Shown here one piece after another: positions 7,634 through 15,965 of a stretch of 38,023 bases of DNA; the first letter of the stretch is position 1, and each line of letters opens with the position of its first letter. Location of the stretch: assembly GCA_903908715.1 (NCBI GenBank), contig CAIVSY010000081.1, positions 1 to 38,023 of the forward strand. The letters are read 5' to 3'. The notes beneath the pieces were generated by a model that saw only the letters and a program-made list of their open reading frames with translations, was not told the origin of the DNA and did not search any database. A program made the position numbers and the translations under genes. This DNA is from an uncultured bacterium (GTDB taxonomy: Bacteria; Verrucomicrobiota; Kiritimatiellia; CAIKKV01; CAITUY01).

Positions 7634-8914
7634 CTAGAGTAACGCCGCGGCAACCTTGCGGATCCCCTCGGCAATCATGTCGCAATCCTGATCCGTCAGC
7701 TGCGAAGGAATATCCAGATGCACCATGTCGGCCAGTACTGCATTGGTCCTGGGACACATATCCACACTGTAGTGCGACGGCGCATCCCCCTTGTAGTGCG
7801 GACAACGGTACGGACACCCCTCCGGCGTCGGCGTTGCCTGCGAAATCACATGCTTCCAGTGGCTGTAGATGTGCCAGTCGGGAATGCCTTTGTCAAACAC
7901 ACCCGCGGCCGCCACACCCTCCGCCTGCAAAGCCTTCACAAAGGCCGAGGTCCTGGACGAATCGTTTACGCGGAACATCAGACAGATGGCCGTGTCCCCG
8001 GCCTCGTCGTTCGAGCGGCGCAGGGTAATTCCCTTGAGGGTGCGGATCTGGTCGACAATCCGCTTGCGGTTGGCCCGCATCTTCGCCAGCAGCCCTTCCA
8101 GGCGGCCCAGCTGCGCAAGCATGACCGCTCCGGTCAACTCGCTCATCCGGTAATTCACACCGCAGAAGAGCTCACCTTTGTACCGTTCCTCGCCGAACCG
8201 GTCCGGCCGCCAGCAGGCCGCCGTATCGTGATACCCCATCAGCCGGTCATACAGCGCGGGATCGTTCGTCACGCAGGCACCGCCTTCTCCCGCCGTGATG
8301 ATCTTGTGATACTGGAAACTGAAACACCCGATATCCCCGAATGTGCCGAGCCGCTTGCCCTTGTAGGAACCGCCACAGGCCTGGGCCACATCCTCGATCA
8401 GCCGGATCTTCCGCTTCCGGCAAATGGCCACAATCCGGTCCATATCGCATGGGGCCCCGCGCATGTGCACGCAAATCACAGCCTTGGTGTGGGGTGTGAT
8501 CTTCCGCTCCAGGTCCTCCGGATCCATGGTCAGGCTTTCGTCAATCTCGCAGATGACCGGAACCGCCTTGGCCGCCACGATGGCCGCGCAGGAAGCAAAG
8601 AATGTGTAGCCGTTGACAATGACCTCGCTGCCGGGCCCGACTCCCACGGCCACCAGCGCGTTAATCAGGGCCGAGGTACAGTTGGTGACCGCCAGACAAT
8701 GCTTCGCGCCGATGTGCGCCGCAAACGCCTTCTCAAACTCGTTCACCTTGGAGGGAAAATCCTTGGGCCCGTAGTAGCGGAAGAGGTACTTGCGGTCCAG
8801 CACCTCCAGCACCTGCTTCTTCTCCGCCTCGCCGATCTCCAACCCGCCCGGATACATCGGGATCGTTGGGGTCGTTTTCGCCTTGGGGCCTCCGTCAATC
8901 GCCAGCTTCGTCAT
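7634..8914 (-). CDS. DegT/DnrJ/EryC1/StrS family PLP-dependent aminotransferase
   Basis: The 426-residue protein shows the sugar/cyclitol aminotransferase pattern: FEKAFAAHIGAKHCLAVTNCTSAL (cofactor phosphate region), VIVNGYTFFAS, RLIEDVAQACGG with the pyridine-nitrogen Asp (about 175), and GCFSFQYHKIITAGEGG, where Lys204 forms the Schiff base. The family transaminates keto-sugars or keto-inositols, usually with glutamate or glutamine as donor. The start at ATG 8914 is preceded by GGAG; further upstream the frame has no family similarity. It is the first enzyme gene after the XRE-cupin regulator (92 bases away) and is followed after 13 bases by the hydroxypyruvate-isomerase-like gene. A nitrogen-bearing sugar or cyclitol intermediate in this pathway is a reasonable inference. 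Confidence 0.88.
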   Translation of the reverse strand: MTKLAIDGGPKAKTTPTIPMYPGGLEIGEAEKKQVLEVLDRKYLFRYYGPKDFPSKVNEFEKAFAAHIGAKHCLAVTNCTSALINALVAVGVGPGSEVIVNGYTFFASCAAIVAAKAVPVICEIDESLTMDPEDLERKITPHTKAVICVHMRGAPCDMDRIVAICRKRKIRLIEDVAQACGGSYKGKRLGTFGDIGCFSFQYHKIITAGEGGACVTNDPALYDRLMGYHDTAACWRPDRFGEERYKGELFCGVNYRMSELTGAVMLAQLGRLEGLLAKMRANRKRIVDQIRTLKGITLRRSNDEAGDTAICLMFRVNDSSRTSAFVKALQAEGVAAAGVFDKGIPDWHIYSHWKHVISQATPTPEGCPYRCPHYKGDAPSHYSVDMCPRTNAVLADMVHLDIPSQLTDQDCDMIAEGIRKVAAALL

Positions 8915-9006
8915 GCTCTCTCTCCTGTTTGCGGCGGAATCCCGCCTGCCTCGTTGTTCCTCAAAACCCATCCTCTCCAAATCCCTCGCGCCTGTCCCGG
9001 AGTCCA

Positions 9007-9576
9007 TCAATAGCGGGGCGGACACATGATCGTGATCTGCACCGCATCGCCGGCTCCCTCGTTGCAGGCCCGATGCTTCTCCCCCGCCCGGATGTAATAC
9101 GCATCCCCCTTCCGCACACGCCATTCCCCCCGCCCCTCAATTTCCAGCCGCACGGGCCCGCCCTTGAGCAAGACTCCGCCGACATCAAACGTATGCTTTT
9201 CCCACTCGGGCGCCGTCTCCGTTGGCGCAAGCGTCTCCTGCAACATCTCGAAACGGAAATCCTCCCGCTTGGGAAATAAAAGGGTGTACACCCGGTGCCG
9301 ATCCCGGATGGCGGCCATGCTGCCGGCCCGGAAAACCGGATCCGCCTCCTCCGCGGGCGCCGCCCCGAAAAAATCCGCAAAGCTCGCATCCAGAGCCTGC
9401 AGGATCCGCTGCAGCGTCGCCAGCGTCGGACTGCTCCTGCCCTTCTCAACCGCCGAGAGCGCGGAAGGCGACAGGCCGGCCCGCCGGCTTAACTCGCGGA
9501 GACTGACCCCCTGCTTCTCCCTCAGGCGCAGCAGCCGCGCGCCAAAATCCCCTGTTCCTGGTTTTCCGGTTGCCAT
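9007..9576 (-). CDS. XRE-family transcriptional regulator with C-terminal cupin domain
   Basis: The 189-residue protein has an N-terminal helix-turn-helix (about residues 12-65: LLRLREKQGVSLRELSRRAGLSPSALSAVEKGRSSPTLATLQRIL) and a C-terminal cupin_2 domain (about 110-185) containing GGVLLKGGPVRLEI and YYIRAGEKHRACNEG, with a His in the usual ligand site. Cupin-type XRE regulators normally bind a small metabolite and control the adjacent catabolic operon. Position at the head of the aminotransferase/isomerase/methyltransferase genes fits that role. The open frame runs upstream to 9651 across the promoter, so ATG 9576 is preferred; its ribosome site (GGAGAG) is 11 bases away and weak. A perfect dyad at 9591-9620 lies between promoter and start. 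Confidence 0.88.
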   Translation of the reverse strand: MATGKPGTGDFGARLLRLREKQGVSLRELSRRAGLSPSALSAVEKGRSSPTLATLQRILQALDASFADFFGAAPAEEADPVFRAGSMAAIRDRHRVYTLLFPKREDFRFEMLQETLAPTETAPEWEKHTFDVGGVLLKGGPVRLEIEGRGEWRVRKGDAYYIRAGEKHRACNEGAGDAVQITIMCPPRY

Positions 9577-9590
9577 ATTCTGAACGGCTC

Positions 9591-9620
9591 TCCGAACTTT
9601 TTTCCGTACAAGTGTTCGGA
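9591..9620 (-). promoter_or_regulatory. Inverted-repeat operator candidate in front of the XRE-cupin gene
   Basis: TCCGAAC (9591-9597) and GTTCGGA (9614-9620) form a perfect 7-bp inverted repeat separated by 16 bases. It lies just downstream of the predicted -10 and upstream of the start codon, a position where a bound repressor would block transcription. Most likely it is the site of the XRE-cupin regulator itself. Confidence 0.5.
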
Positions 9621-9622
9621 AT

Positions 9623-9651
9623 AAAGTACAGGAAGGAATTTTCACTGTCAA
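9623..9651 (-). promoter_or_regulatory. Sigma-70-type promoter for the XRE-cupin/catabolic operon
   Basis: On the minus strand a consensus TTGACA (9651-9646) is followed after 17 bases by TACTTT (9628-9623), a weaker -10. It sits only about 15 bases beyond the stop codon of rimO, showing that the catabolic genes have a separate transcription start from the housekeeping operon. Confidence 0.5.
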
Positions 9652-9665
9652 GGGTGTCGCGGAGG

Positions 9666-11060
9666 CTATCGGAGGCGGGCCAGCAGGTCAGGCCCCCGGA
9701 AACCGGTGTACTGCACCCGCACCCAGTCTCCAGTTGGAGGCGCGGGCTTTCCGGCCTCAAGGCGGACCTCGCCATCAACTTCCGGGGCCTGCCCGGAATT
9801 CCGGCACACCACACCGCGAACCCCCCTGCGTGGGCCCAGGACCAGAACCGTATCCTGCCGGCCGAGGCGTGCTTTCTGTTTCCGGACAGCGATTCCGGTT
9901 TGAGCCTGCAGAAGCCGGCTGCGCCGCAAGGCGGCGGCGGCCGCGGAAACCTGGCCGGGCAACCTGTAGGCCTCCGTATTCTCCTCCCGGGAAAAGACAA
10001 ATACCCCAAGATGATCGAACTCCGCCTCCCGGACGTAGTCCAGAAGCTGCCGAAAATGCTCCGGGGTCTCACCGGGAAATCCAACCAGGCAGGTGGTCCG
10101 CAACACAACGCCGGGCAGGCGTTCCCTGGCCCGAGCAGGAAAATCCCGCACCGCCTTCTCCCCGCCGCCTCGCCGCATCGCCCGCAGGATATCGGGATGG
10201 GCATGCTGAACGGGTACATCCAGATACCGGCAAACCTGCGGAATGGCCCCCATGGTTTCCAGCATCTCATCCGTCACATGCGCCGGATGGCCATAGAGAA
10301 GACGAATCCAGAATTTCCCTCCCAGACGGCCCAGGGCCCTCAGCAACCGCGGAAGATCCTCCCGCCCCGCAAGATCAGCCCCGTAACGCGTGGTATCCTG
10401 CGAAATAAGATTGATCTCCTTCACTCCACGCTCCAGGAGGATCTCAACCTCCCGCACAATCCCGTCCATTGGCCGCGACCGGAACCGGCCCCGGATCCCC
10501 GGTATGGCGCAGAACGCACAACGGTGGTTGCATCCCTCCGCAATCTTGACATAGGCAAACGGACCGCCGGTCAGGACCAGGCGTGACGCCCGCGGAAGGA
10601 ACACCTTCCGGGCCACCCGGGATACACGCAGGATACCGCCCTCTCCACGCTCCAGCCGCCGGATAACCCCTGCGATCTGCTCGAGTTGATCCAACCCGAG
10701 GAACGCATCCACCTCCGGAAGCGACTGCTGCAATTCCTCCCGGTACCGCTGGCTCAGGCAACCCGTCACAATCACCGCCTTGCAGGCCCCGCTCTTCTTC
10801 CACTCGCACGCCTTGAGAATGGCATCAATGGATTCCTGCTTGGCATCACCAATGAATCCGCAGGTGTTGACAAGGATGATATCGGCCTCTTCGGGTGCAG
10901 GCGCCAGGCCGATATGCGCATCCCGCAACACGGTCGCCATATGCTCGCTGTCCACCAGGTTCTTGGCGCAACCCAGGCTGATGAAACCGACGGAAAAACC
11001 CCTGCCAGGCTGCGCCGTTGCAGCACATGGGCCCGGGGAATCCTGCTTGCGGCAATGCAT
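9666..11060 (-). CDS. rimO: Ribosomal protein S12 methylthiotransferase RimO
   Basis: Radical-SAM enzyme that adds a methylthio group to the conserved Asp of ribosomal protein S12. In this 464-residue protein the N-terminal MTTase domain carries three cluster cysteines at about 31 (SLGCAKNLVDSE), 67 (NTCGFI) and 101 (GCLSQRY). The radical-SAM motif C-x3-C-x2-C is at 177-184 (GCNHRCAFCAIPGIRG), and the C-terminus has a TRAM domain ending WVRVQYTGFRGPDLLARL. SLGCAKN-LVDSE and the length favour RimO over MiaB. The frame is open further upstream over the rodZ-like gene; the ATG at 11060, five bases past that gene's stop, is the sensible start. It is the last gene of the ftsH operon. Confidence 0.93.
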   Translation of the reverse strand: MHCRKQDSPGPCAATAQPGRGFSVGFISLGCAKNLVDSEHMATVLRDAHIGLAPAPEEADIILVNTCGFIGDAKQESIDAILKACEWKKSGACKAVIVTGCLSQRYREELQQSLPEVDAFLGLDQLEQIAGVIRRLERGEGGILRVSRVARKVFLPRASRLVLTGGPFAYVKIAEGCNHRCAFCAIPGIRGRFRSRPMDGIVREVEILLERGVKEINLISQDTTRYGADLAGREDLPRLLRALGRLGGKFWIRLLYGHPAHVTDEMLETMGAIPQVCRYLDVPVQHAHPDILRAMRRGGGEKAVRDFPARARERLPGVVLRTTCLVGFPGETPEHFRQLLDYVREAEFDHLGVFVFSREENTEAYRLPGQVSAAAAALRRSRLLQAQTGIAVRKQKARLGRQDTVLVLGPRRGVRGVVCRNSGQAPEVDGEVRLEAGKPAPPTGDWVRVQYTGFRGPDLLARLR

Positions 11061-11065
11061 GATCC

Positions 11066-11830
11066 TCAGGGCTTTCTTGGCTTCAGGTAGGGAGCCGGCG
11101 GCTCCTCTGCCAGGCGCAATCGAGGCGGAGCGGCCGGTTCCGCCTTCGTCACCGCCGCAGCGGCAGCCCGCACGGTGGCGACAGGCGCGGGACGGGACGA
11201 ACTCTGGAAGAGATGAATGGCGAAACCAGCGAGGATAGCCACCACTGCAATGGCTGTACCGATGGCTGCGTAACGACCCACAGGAAAATCCGACGATCCC
11301 CGGTAGGGTCGCGTCATGCCAAGATCGCGGCGACGCTCCCACGGCGCAGTCCTGCCGCGTTGTCCCCAGGCACTGCGGACCGCCAGGACGGCTGTACGGG
11401 TCGCACCGGCCAGATCGCCGGCCATGCGCAAGGCAACAGCGCGACCGGCGGCCAGCATCGCTCCCGCCGCATCCACGGTCCGCACCGGCGCGGCCTGCCG
11501 CCGCGGCCGGTTACGCGCCACCGGTTCCCGCGGCAGATCCGGCCCCGCCGACTGCGGAAGGTCGGCATTCAAGGTGGGGCGAACCTGCTGCGCATACCGC
11601 ACCAGATACTCACGGATCAGCGGCTCGGGATCCAACCCCACGCGCTCCGCATACATCCGGATGAACCCCTTGACGTAGAGCGGCGCGGTGAGCCTCTGGA
11701 AATCATTGTTCTCGATCGCGTCAATGATGTGCACCTTGATGCGCGTGGCCTCCGCAATGTCAGCCTGGCTCAGGTTACGTTTTTCCCTTGCCGCCCGCAG
11801 GGTAGCGCCGGGTGCGAACATATCCGTCAT
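11066..11830 (-). CDS. RodZ-like helix-turn-helix membrane protein
   Basis: The 254-residue protein starts with a HTH_25/RodZ-type domain (about residues 8-70: LRAAREKRNLSQADIAEATRIKVHIIDAIENNDF, then YVKGFIRMYAERVGLDPEPLI). A long Arg/Pro/Ala-rich cytoplasmic linker follows, then one transmembrane helix (about 185-208: YAAIGTAIAVVAILAGFAIHLF) and a short Pro/Ala-rich periplasmic tail. This is the RodZ layout (MreB-binding shape protein), but the C-terminal beta domain of RodZ is missing, so it is a short member. It overlaps ftsK by four bases (ATGA) and precedes rimO by five, a neighbourhood also seen in other bacteria. Confidence 0.8.
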   Translation of the reverse strand: MTDMFAPGATLRAAREKRNLSQADIAEATRIKVHIIDAIENNDFQRLTAPLYVKGFIRMYAERVGLDPEPLIREYLVRYAQQVRPTLNADLPQSAGPDLPREPVARNRPRRQAAPVRTVDAAGAMLAAGRAVALRMAGDLAGATRTAVLAVRSAWGQRGRTAPWERRRDLGMTRPYRGSSDFPVGRYAAIGTAIAVVAILAGFAIHLFQSSSRPAPVATVRAAAAAVTKAEPAAPPRLRLAEEPPAPYLKPRKP

Positions 11831-14334
11831 GGGTTCCCCTCCTCCGATTCCGCGGCATTATTCGGAACTTCACCCTCCAGATCAATCAGGATCTCCCGCG
11901 GATCGGATCCGCGGGCCGGTCCCACAATGCCCCGCTCCTCCAGCACATCCATCACGCGTGCCGCCCGCGTGTAACCGATTCGCAGGCGCCGCTGCAGGGA
12001 CGAGGTGGAGGCCCGGTGCGTCTCACGGATGATCTGGATGGCCATCTCGATCAACTCATCATCGTTATCCTCCCCGCCGCCATTGACGAGCATCTCATCA
12101 AAGCTCCCCGCCGACTGCGCCGCAGGCGCGGGCGCGTCCAGCGCCGGACCGGGTACGGGCACCGCCCGCTTGACCGCGCCCGCCGCTTCGGTTGCGGCCT
12201 CCTCGACCGGAGCCGGCCTCTGCTTCTTGATGAACTCAACAATCTTGCGGATATCCTCATCGGAAGTCATGGCGCCTTGCGCACGGATCAGCTTACTGGC
12301 CCCCGGCGGCATGAACAGCATATCACCGCGTCCCAGGAGCTTTTCGGCGCCATTTCCGTCCAGAATGGTCTTGCTGTCAACCTTCTGGGCCACCTGGAAT
12401 GCGATACGCGCCGGGAAGTTTGCCTTGATCGTGCCCGTAATGACATTCACCGAAGGACGCTGCGTGGCAAGGATCATGTGAATACCGACCGCACGCGACA
12501 TCTGGGCCAGCCGGGCGATGTAGCCCTCGATCTCCGCCTGGGCCGTCAACATGAGGTCGGCCAGCTCGTCAATGATGATGACGATGTAGCTCAAACGGTC
12601 CGGCGGACGGCTGGCCTCATCGGCGGGCTCACCGAACAGGCTCTGCTGTTTCTCGATCTTCCGCGAATTGAAACTCTTGATGTTGCGGACCCCGGCCTTG
12701 GCCATCACCTGGTAGCGCCGCTCCATCTCGGTGACCGCCCAACGCAGACCGCCCGCCACCTTTTTGGGATCGGTGATAATCTGGTTGCGCGCCCCCATCA
12801 GATGCGGCAGGTGATTGTAGACCGAGAACTCCACGATCTTCGGATCGATCAGCATCAACTGCAGCTGCTCCGGCGTGCGGGACATCAGCAACCCCGCCAG
12901 GATGGAATTCATACAGACCGTTTTCCCGGAACCCGTGGCCCCGGCGATCAGCATGTGCGGCATGGTGGCCAGGTCCGTCACGAGGTCGCGTCCACCCACA
13001 TCTTTCCCGAGGACAATGGGAATTTCCATGCGATCGGTCTGCCATGCAGGCCCTTCCAGGATCTCGCGAAGGTAGACGGTGCTGGTGGAGGTGTTCGGCA
13101 CCTCGATCCCGACCGTCCCACGCCCCGGCACAGGAGCCTGAACGCGAACACTGGCCGCCTTCAGCGACAAGGCCAGGTTGTTGCTGAGCCCGACAATCTT
13201 CTCCAGCTTGACACCCGGCGCAGGCACCAGCTCATAGCGGGCGACCACCGGCCCGGTCTCCACCGCCTTGAGTTCAGTCTTGATCCCGAAGTCCTCGAGT
13301 GTCTGGATAATGACCCGGGCCGTGGTATCGGTATCGCCGCGCATCGCGCGCTGTTCAGCCGGAGGAACTTCCGTCAGCAGGGTAATCGGCGGCAATTCGT
13401 ATGAGCCGGCAGGCAGCGGCACAGGTGCGGCCGGCTTGGCCGCGGGCTCGGCCGCAGGCTTCTCCCTGGGCTTGGGCGGCGGAGCCGGCTTCGGCGGGGG
13501 CGGCGGCACAGGTTTCTGGGGCTCCGAGACCGGAGCGGAAACCGGCTTTGGTGGGGGCTCGGGCACCGGCAGAAGATCCGGCTGCGGTTCCGGCTCGGGA
13601 ATAGAGACCCGCTTCTTCTCCACGGGGGCAGGCTCCTCCTTGCGCCGGGTTTCCTCACGGGCCGCCACCCGCTCAATCCTTTCGCGCTGCCATTCCTTGA
13701 TGGCAGGCTTGCGCTTCGGCCAGTCCTCCGCTTCCCGATCCTCCTTCGTGCGGAAGCGGGAACCGGCCTCGGTCAGCCAGCCGGCAAACCGCGTGACTTC
13801 CCGCACAATCACATCCCATCCGAAGAACAGGACCGTGGACACCCCGAAGGCGGTGATCACAAGAATCAAGGTGCCCAACTCCCCCACAAGGCGCAGCGCC
13901 AGGAAATCCGTTACAATCTGCGCCGGCACCCCGCCCGCCGAACCAAGGTTTAACGCACGGCCCATCGCATCCAGGAACATGGGACGCATATCCACCAGAC
14001 CGCAGAGGCTGAACATCATGACGGCAGCCCAGACCAGCTTGGCCCGGGCATGCTCGATCCCACGGAAGATCATCACCACGCCAAATCCCAGGAACCACAA
14101 GGGCAACAGGTATGCCACCACCCCGAAGGCCGTGAGAAGGATAAAGGATACCCAGGCGCCCACCGGCCCGATAAAGTTTGCCGGAGGATCATTCGGGGGC
14201 GACTGTAAAAGGGGAATATCGCGCCAGTCGTAGGAAACCAGGCTCAGGAACAACAGCACACAAACCGCCAGCAGCACAATGCTCCAGGCTTCCCGTATGC
14301 CGGTACTCATCTTTGATTTCGTTGGCTCTGCCAT
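11827..14334 (-). CDS. ftsK: DNA translocase FtsK/SpoIIIE
   Basis: ATP-driven double-stranded DNA pump that clears the division septum of chromosome DNA. The 835-residue protein has N-terminal membrane helices (about residues 17-35, 58-78, 80-93, 102-115, 155-175) and a Pro/Glu/Lys-rich linker (about 235-308). A RecA-like motor follows with Walker A GATGSGKT (about 465-472) and Walker B-type IVIIIDELADLM. The C-terminus is a winged-helix gamma domain (last about 65 residues, LIEMAIQIIRETHRASTSSLQRRLRIGYTRAARVMD), which reads KOPS-type polarity sequences. The ATG at 14334 is preceded by AAAGGG; a GTG two codons upstream is possible. The linker is short compared with E. coli FtsK. Confidence 0.95.
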   Translation of the reverse strand: MAEPTKSKMSTGIREAWSIVLLAVCVLLFLSLVSYDWRDIPLLQSPPNDPPANFIGPVGAWVSFILLTAFGVVAYLLPLWFLGFGVVMIFRGIEHARAKLVWAAVMMFSLCGLVDMRPMFLDAMGRALNLGSAGGVPAQIVTDFLALRLVGELGTLILVITAFGVSTVLFFGWDVIVREVTRFAGWLTEAGSRFRTKEDREAEDWPKRKPAIKEWQRERIERVAAREETRRKEEPAPVEKKRVSIPEPEPQPDLLPVPEPPPKPVSAPVSEPQKPVPPPPPKPAPPPKPREKPAAEPAAKPAAPVPLPAGSYELPPITLLTEVPPAEQRAMRGDTDTTARVIIQTLEDFGIKTELKAVETGPVVARYELVPAPGVKLEKIVGLSNNLALSLKAASVRVQAPVPGRGTVGIEVPNTSTSTVYLREILEGPAWQTDRMEIPIVLGKDVGGRDLVTDLATMPHMLIAGATGSGKTVCMNSILAGLLMSRTPEQLQLMLIDPKIVEFSVYNHLPHLMGARNQIITDPKKVAGGLRWAVTEMERRYQVMAKAGVRNIKSFNSRKIEKQQSLFGEPADEASRPPDRLSYIVIIIDELADLMLTAQAEIEGYIARLAQMSRAVGIHMILATQRPSVNVITGTIKANFPARIAFQVAQKVDSKTILDGNGAEKLLGRGDMLFMPPGASKLIRAQGAMTSDEDIRKIVEFIKKQRPAPVEEAATEAAGAVKRAVPVPGPALDAPAPAAQSAGSFDEMLVNGGGEDNDDELIEMAIQIIRETHRASTSSLQRRLRIGYTRAARVMDVLEERGIVGPARGSDPREILIDLEGEVPNNAAESEEGNP

Positions 14335-14384
14335 ATCCACCCTTTATCTTCCACGCCGCTACCGCCCGCACCCCGGCTGCCGCA

Positions 14385-15002
14385 TCACTCCAGTTCCCCG
14401 CTCTTGCCCTTCTCACCATCCCCGGTCGCCTTCCGGCACCGGCTGACCAGATCCCGGCACGCAGCCGTATTCGTGACACCGGCCAGCAGGTTGAGCCGCA
14501 GGGCGCTTTCCGCCGCGCGCAGGGCCCGCTCGTATTTGCCGTCCGCATAATAGGCCTCGGCAAGAGTATTCCAGATCAGGTAATCGGACGGGGCATCCAT
14601 GATTGCCTCCCGGGCCAGCCTGACCGCCTTGGCGGGATTCCGCACATTGTCATCCTTGCTCTTGACGTACACCCACGCCAGGTTGTTTTTGACCATCGGA
14701 TTATCCGGCAATACCTTCAGCAGGGTCTCCAGCAAAGGTCCGGCATCCTCATACCGGCCGGCCTCAATGAAGGCGGCCCCAAGCAGGAAACGGGCCTCCT
14801 GGCTCTCCGGTCCGAGGCGGACAGCCTTCTCAAGAACGGCAATTGCTTCCGCTGTCTTTCCCGCACCCAGCAGTTCCCGGCCGCTATTCACAAGGGTCCG
14901 GACTTCCGTCGCATCCTGTTTCCCGCCGGTTTCTTCGCCAACCGCCATGAACGGTACACACAGCAGCCAGGCACCCACCAACACCCATAAACATCCACGC
15001 AT
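14385..15002 (-). CDS. Exported tetratricopeptide-repeat protein
   Basis: The 205-residue protein has a signal peptide (MRGCLWVLVGAWLLCVPFMA, cleavage near VGE) and then tandem TPR motifs from about residue 35 to 170, for example AIAVLEKAVRLGPESQEARFLLGAAFIEAGRYEDA and YLIWNTLAEAYYADGKYERALRAAESALRLN. The tail is Lys/Glu-rich. TPRs mediate protein-protein contacts, so it probably works as a periplasmic scaffold. Its place between cdaR and ftsK in a close-packed operon suggests a cell-envelope or division role, but no specific function can be assigned. Confidence 0.8.
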   Translation of the reverse strand: MRGCLWVLVGAWLLCVPFMAVGEETGGKQDATEVRTLVNSGRELLGAGKTAEAIAVLEKAVRLGPESQEARFLLGAAFIEAGRYEDAGPLLETLLKVLPDNPMVKNNLAWVYVKSKDDNVRNPAKAVRLAREAIMDAPSDYLIWNTLAEAYYADGKYERALRAAESALRLNLLAGVTNTAACRDLVSRCRKATGDGEKGKSGELE

Positions 15003-15014
15003 ATGTTCTTGCTC

Positions 15015-15965
15015 CTATTTCACCGCCAATGTCACCTTGACCGTCTCGGGACTGGCCGTAGCCTTTGCATCATGACCCGCAAAAACCCGTACTGGAACCA
15101 CAAAGGTACCCGGCGCCACAAGTCCCGTGCAATCCGCCACAGCGCGCACCGGCCGGGCCGTGTCCCCCTCGGGCATCCTATCGCCGGACCTCACGCTCAA
15201 TTCCACATCCACCATCGCCGGATCAATATCCGTCACAACCGTCTGGCCGGGCTCGATCACCGCGCTTACAGCCACACCTTTGAACTGACGGACCGAATCC
15301 TTCCGTGTGATTTCCACCCGGACCTGCACCTCGGCCGGATCCATCTTGGCCACCCAGTTGTCCCCCGGCGGCTGCAAGGGACTGCGCCGCACAAAGGATT
15401 CCACACGCCCATCCACATCCACCGGCTGGGCATAGACACATTCCGTCGTCCGCAGCTTGGCGGCCGGGCCCAGAAGCGAAACCGTCGACGGCTCGCAAAT
15501 CACTGCGCTGACCTCACCGGAAAGCGGGGTCCCCGTTGTCCGGCCCTGCACCGGGACCCGCCTCTCCGCCTGCTCATCCAACGTCACATGGATACGGGCC
15601 GGATGCACCGCAACAACGCGCGGACCCCGCACCCCGCGGATTGATTCGGGAGAAAGGGGAATCTCCTTCGGACGCGGGCTCGTCTCTGTTTCCAGATTGA
15701 CCACCGCCTGCAGGCGCCTCGGATCCAGCCGCTGGATATCCTCCTGCGATCCGCGGAATGTCACATCCACCGTGGATGCCGACTGGTTCAGGATGGCCAT
15801 CCCCTCGCGCACCTGCACCTGCAGCCGCACATCCGGGATCACCACTTCGAAACTGATGGCATCCTGGATGACATTCCAACTCACGATCGCCATGAGAAGC
15901 GCCAGGCATTTGAGCTTCCAGTTGTTGAGAACCATCGATTGGATCCGCTGCACGCTAACGGCCAT
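15015..15965 (-). CDS. cdaR: YbbR-domain protein, CdaA regulator-like
   Basis: The 316-residue protein has an N-terminal membrane anchor (about residues 15-32: NWKLKCLALLMAIVSWNVI) and three or so YbbR-type beta repeats outside the membrane, recognisable by VDVTFRGSQEDIQRL, VVAVHPARIHVTLDE and similar PxxVxVxG-like strands. YbbR proteins (CdaR in Firmicutes) sit in the membrane beside the diadenylate cyclase CdaA and adjust its activity. The gene overlaps the 3' end of cdaA by 11 bases, which supports that pairing. The symbol is by analogy with the Firmicutes locus. Confidence 0.85.
   Translation of the reverse strand: MAVSVQRIQSMVLNNWKLKCLALLMAIVSWNVIQDAISFEVVIPDVRLQVQVREGMAILNQSASTVDVTFRGSQEDIQRLDPRRLQAVVNLETETSPRPKEIPLSPESIRGVRGPRVVAVHPARIHVTLDEQAERRVPVQGRTTGTPLSGEVSAVICEPSTVSLLGPAAKLRTTECVYAQPVDVDGRVESFVRRSPLQPPGDNWVAKMDPAEVQVRVEITRKDSVRQFKGVAVSAVIEPGQTVVTDIDPAMVDVELSVRSGDRMPEGDTARPVRAVADCTGLVAPGTFVVPVRVFAGHDAKATASPETVKVTLAVK

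Noticed and set aside
11812..13404. Long plus-strand frame of 530 codons opposite ftsK
   Set aside because: Arg/His/Leu-rich shadow of ftsK without any domain or ribosome site.
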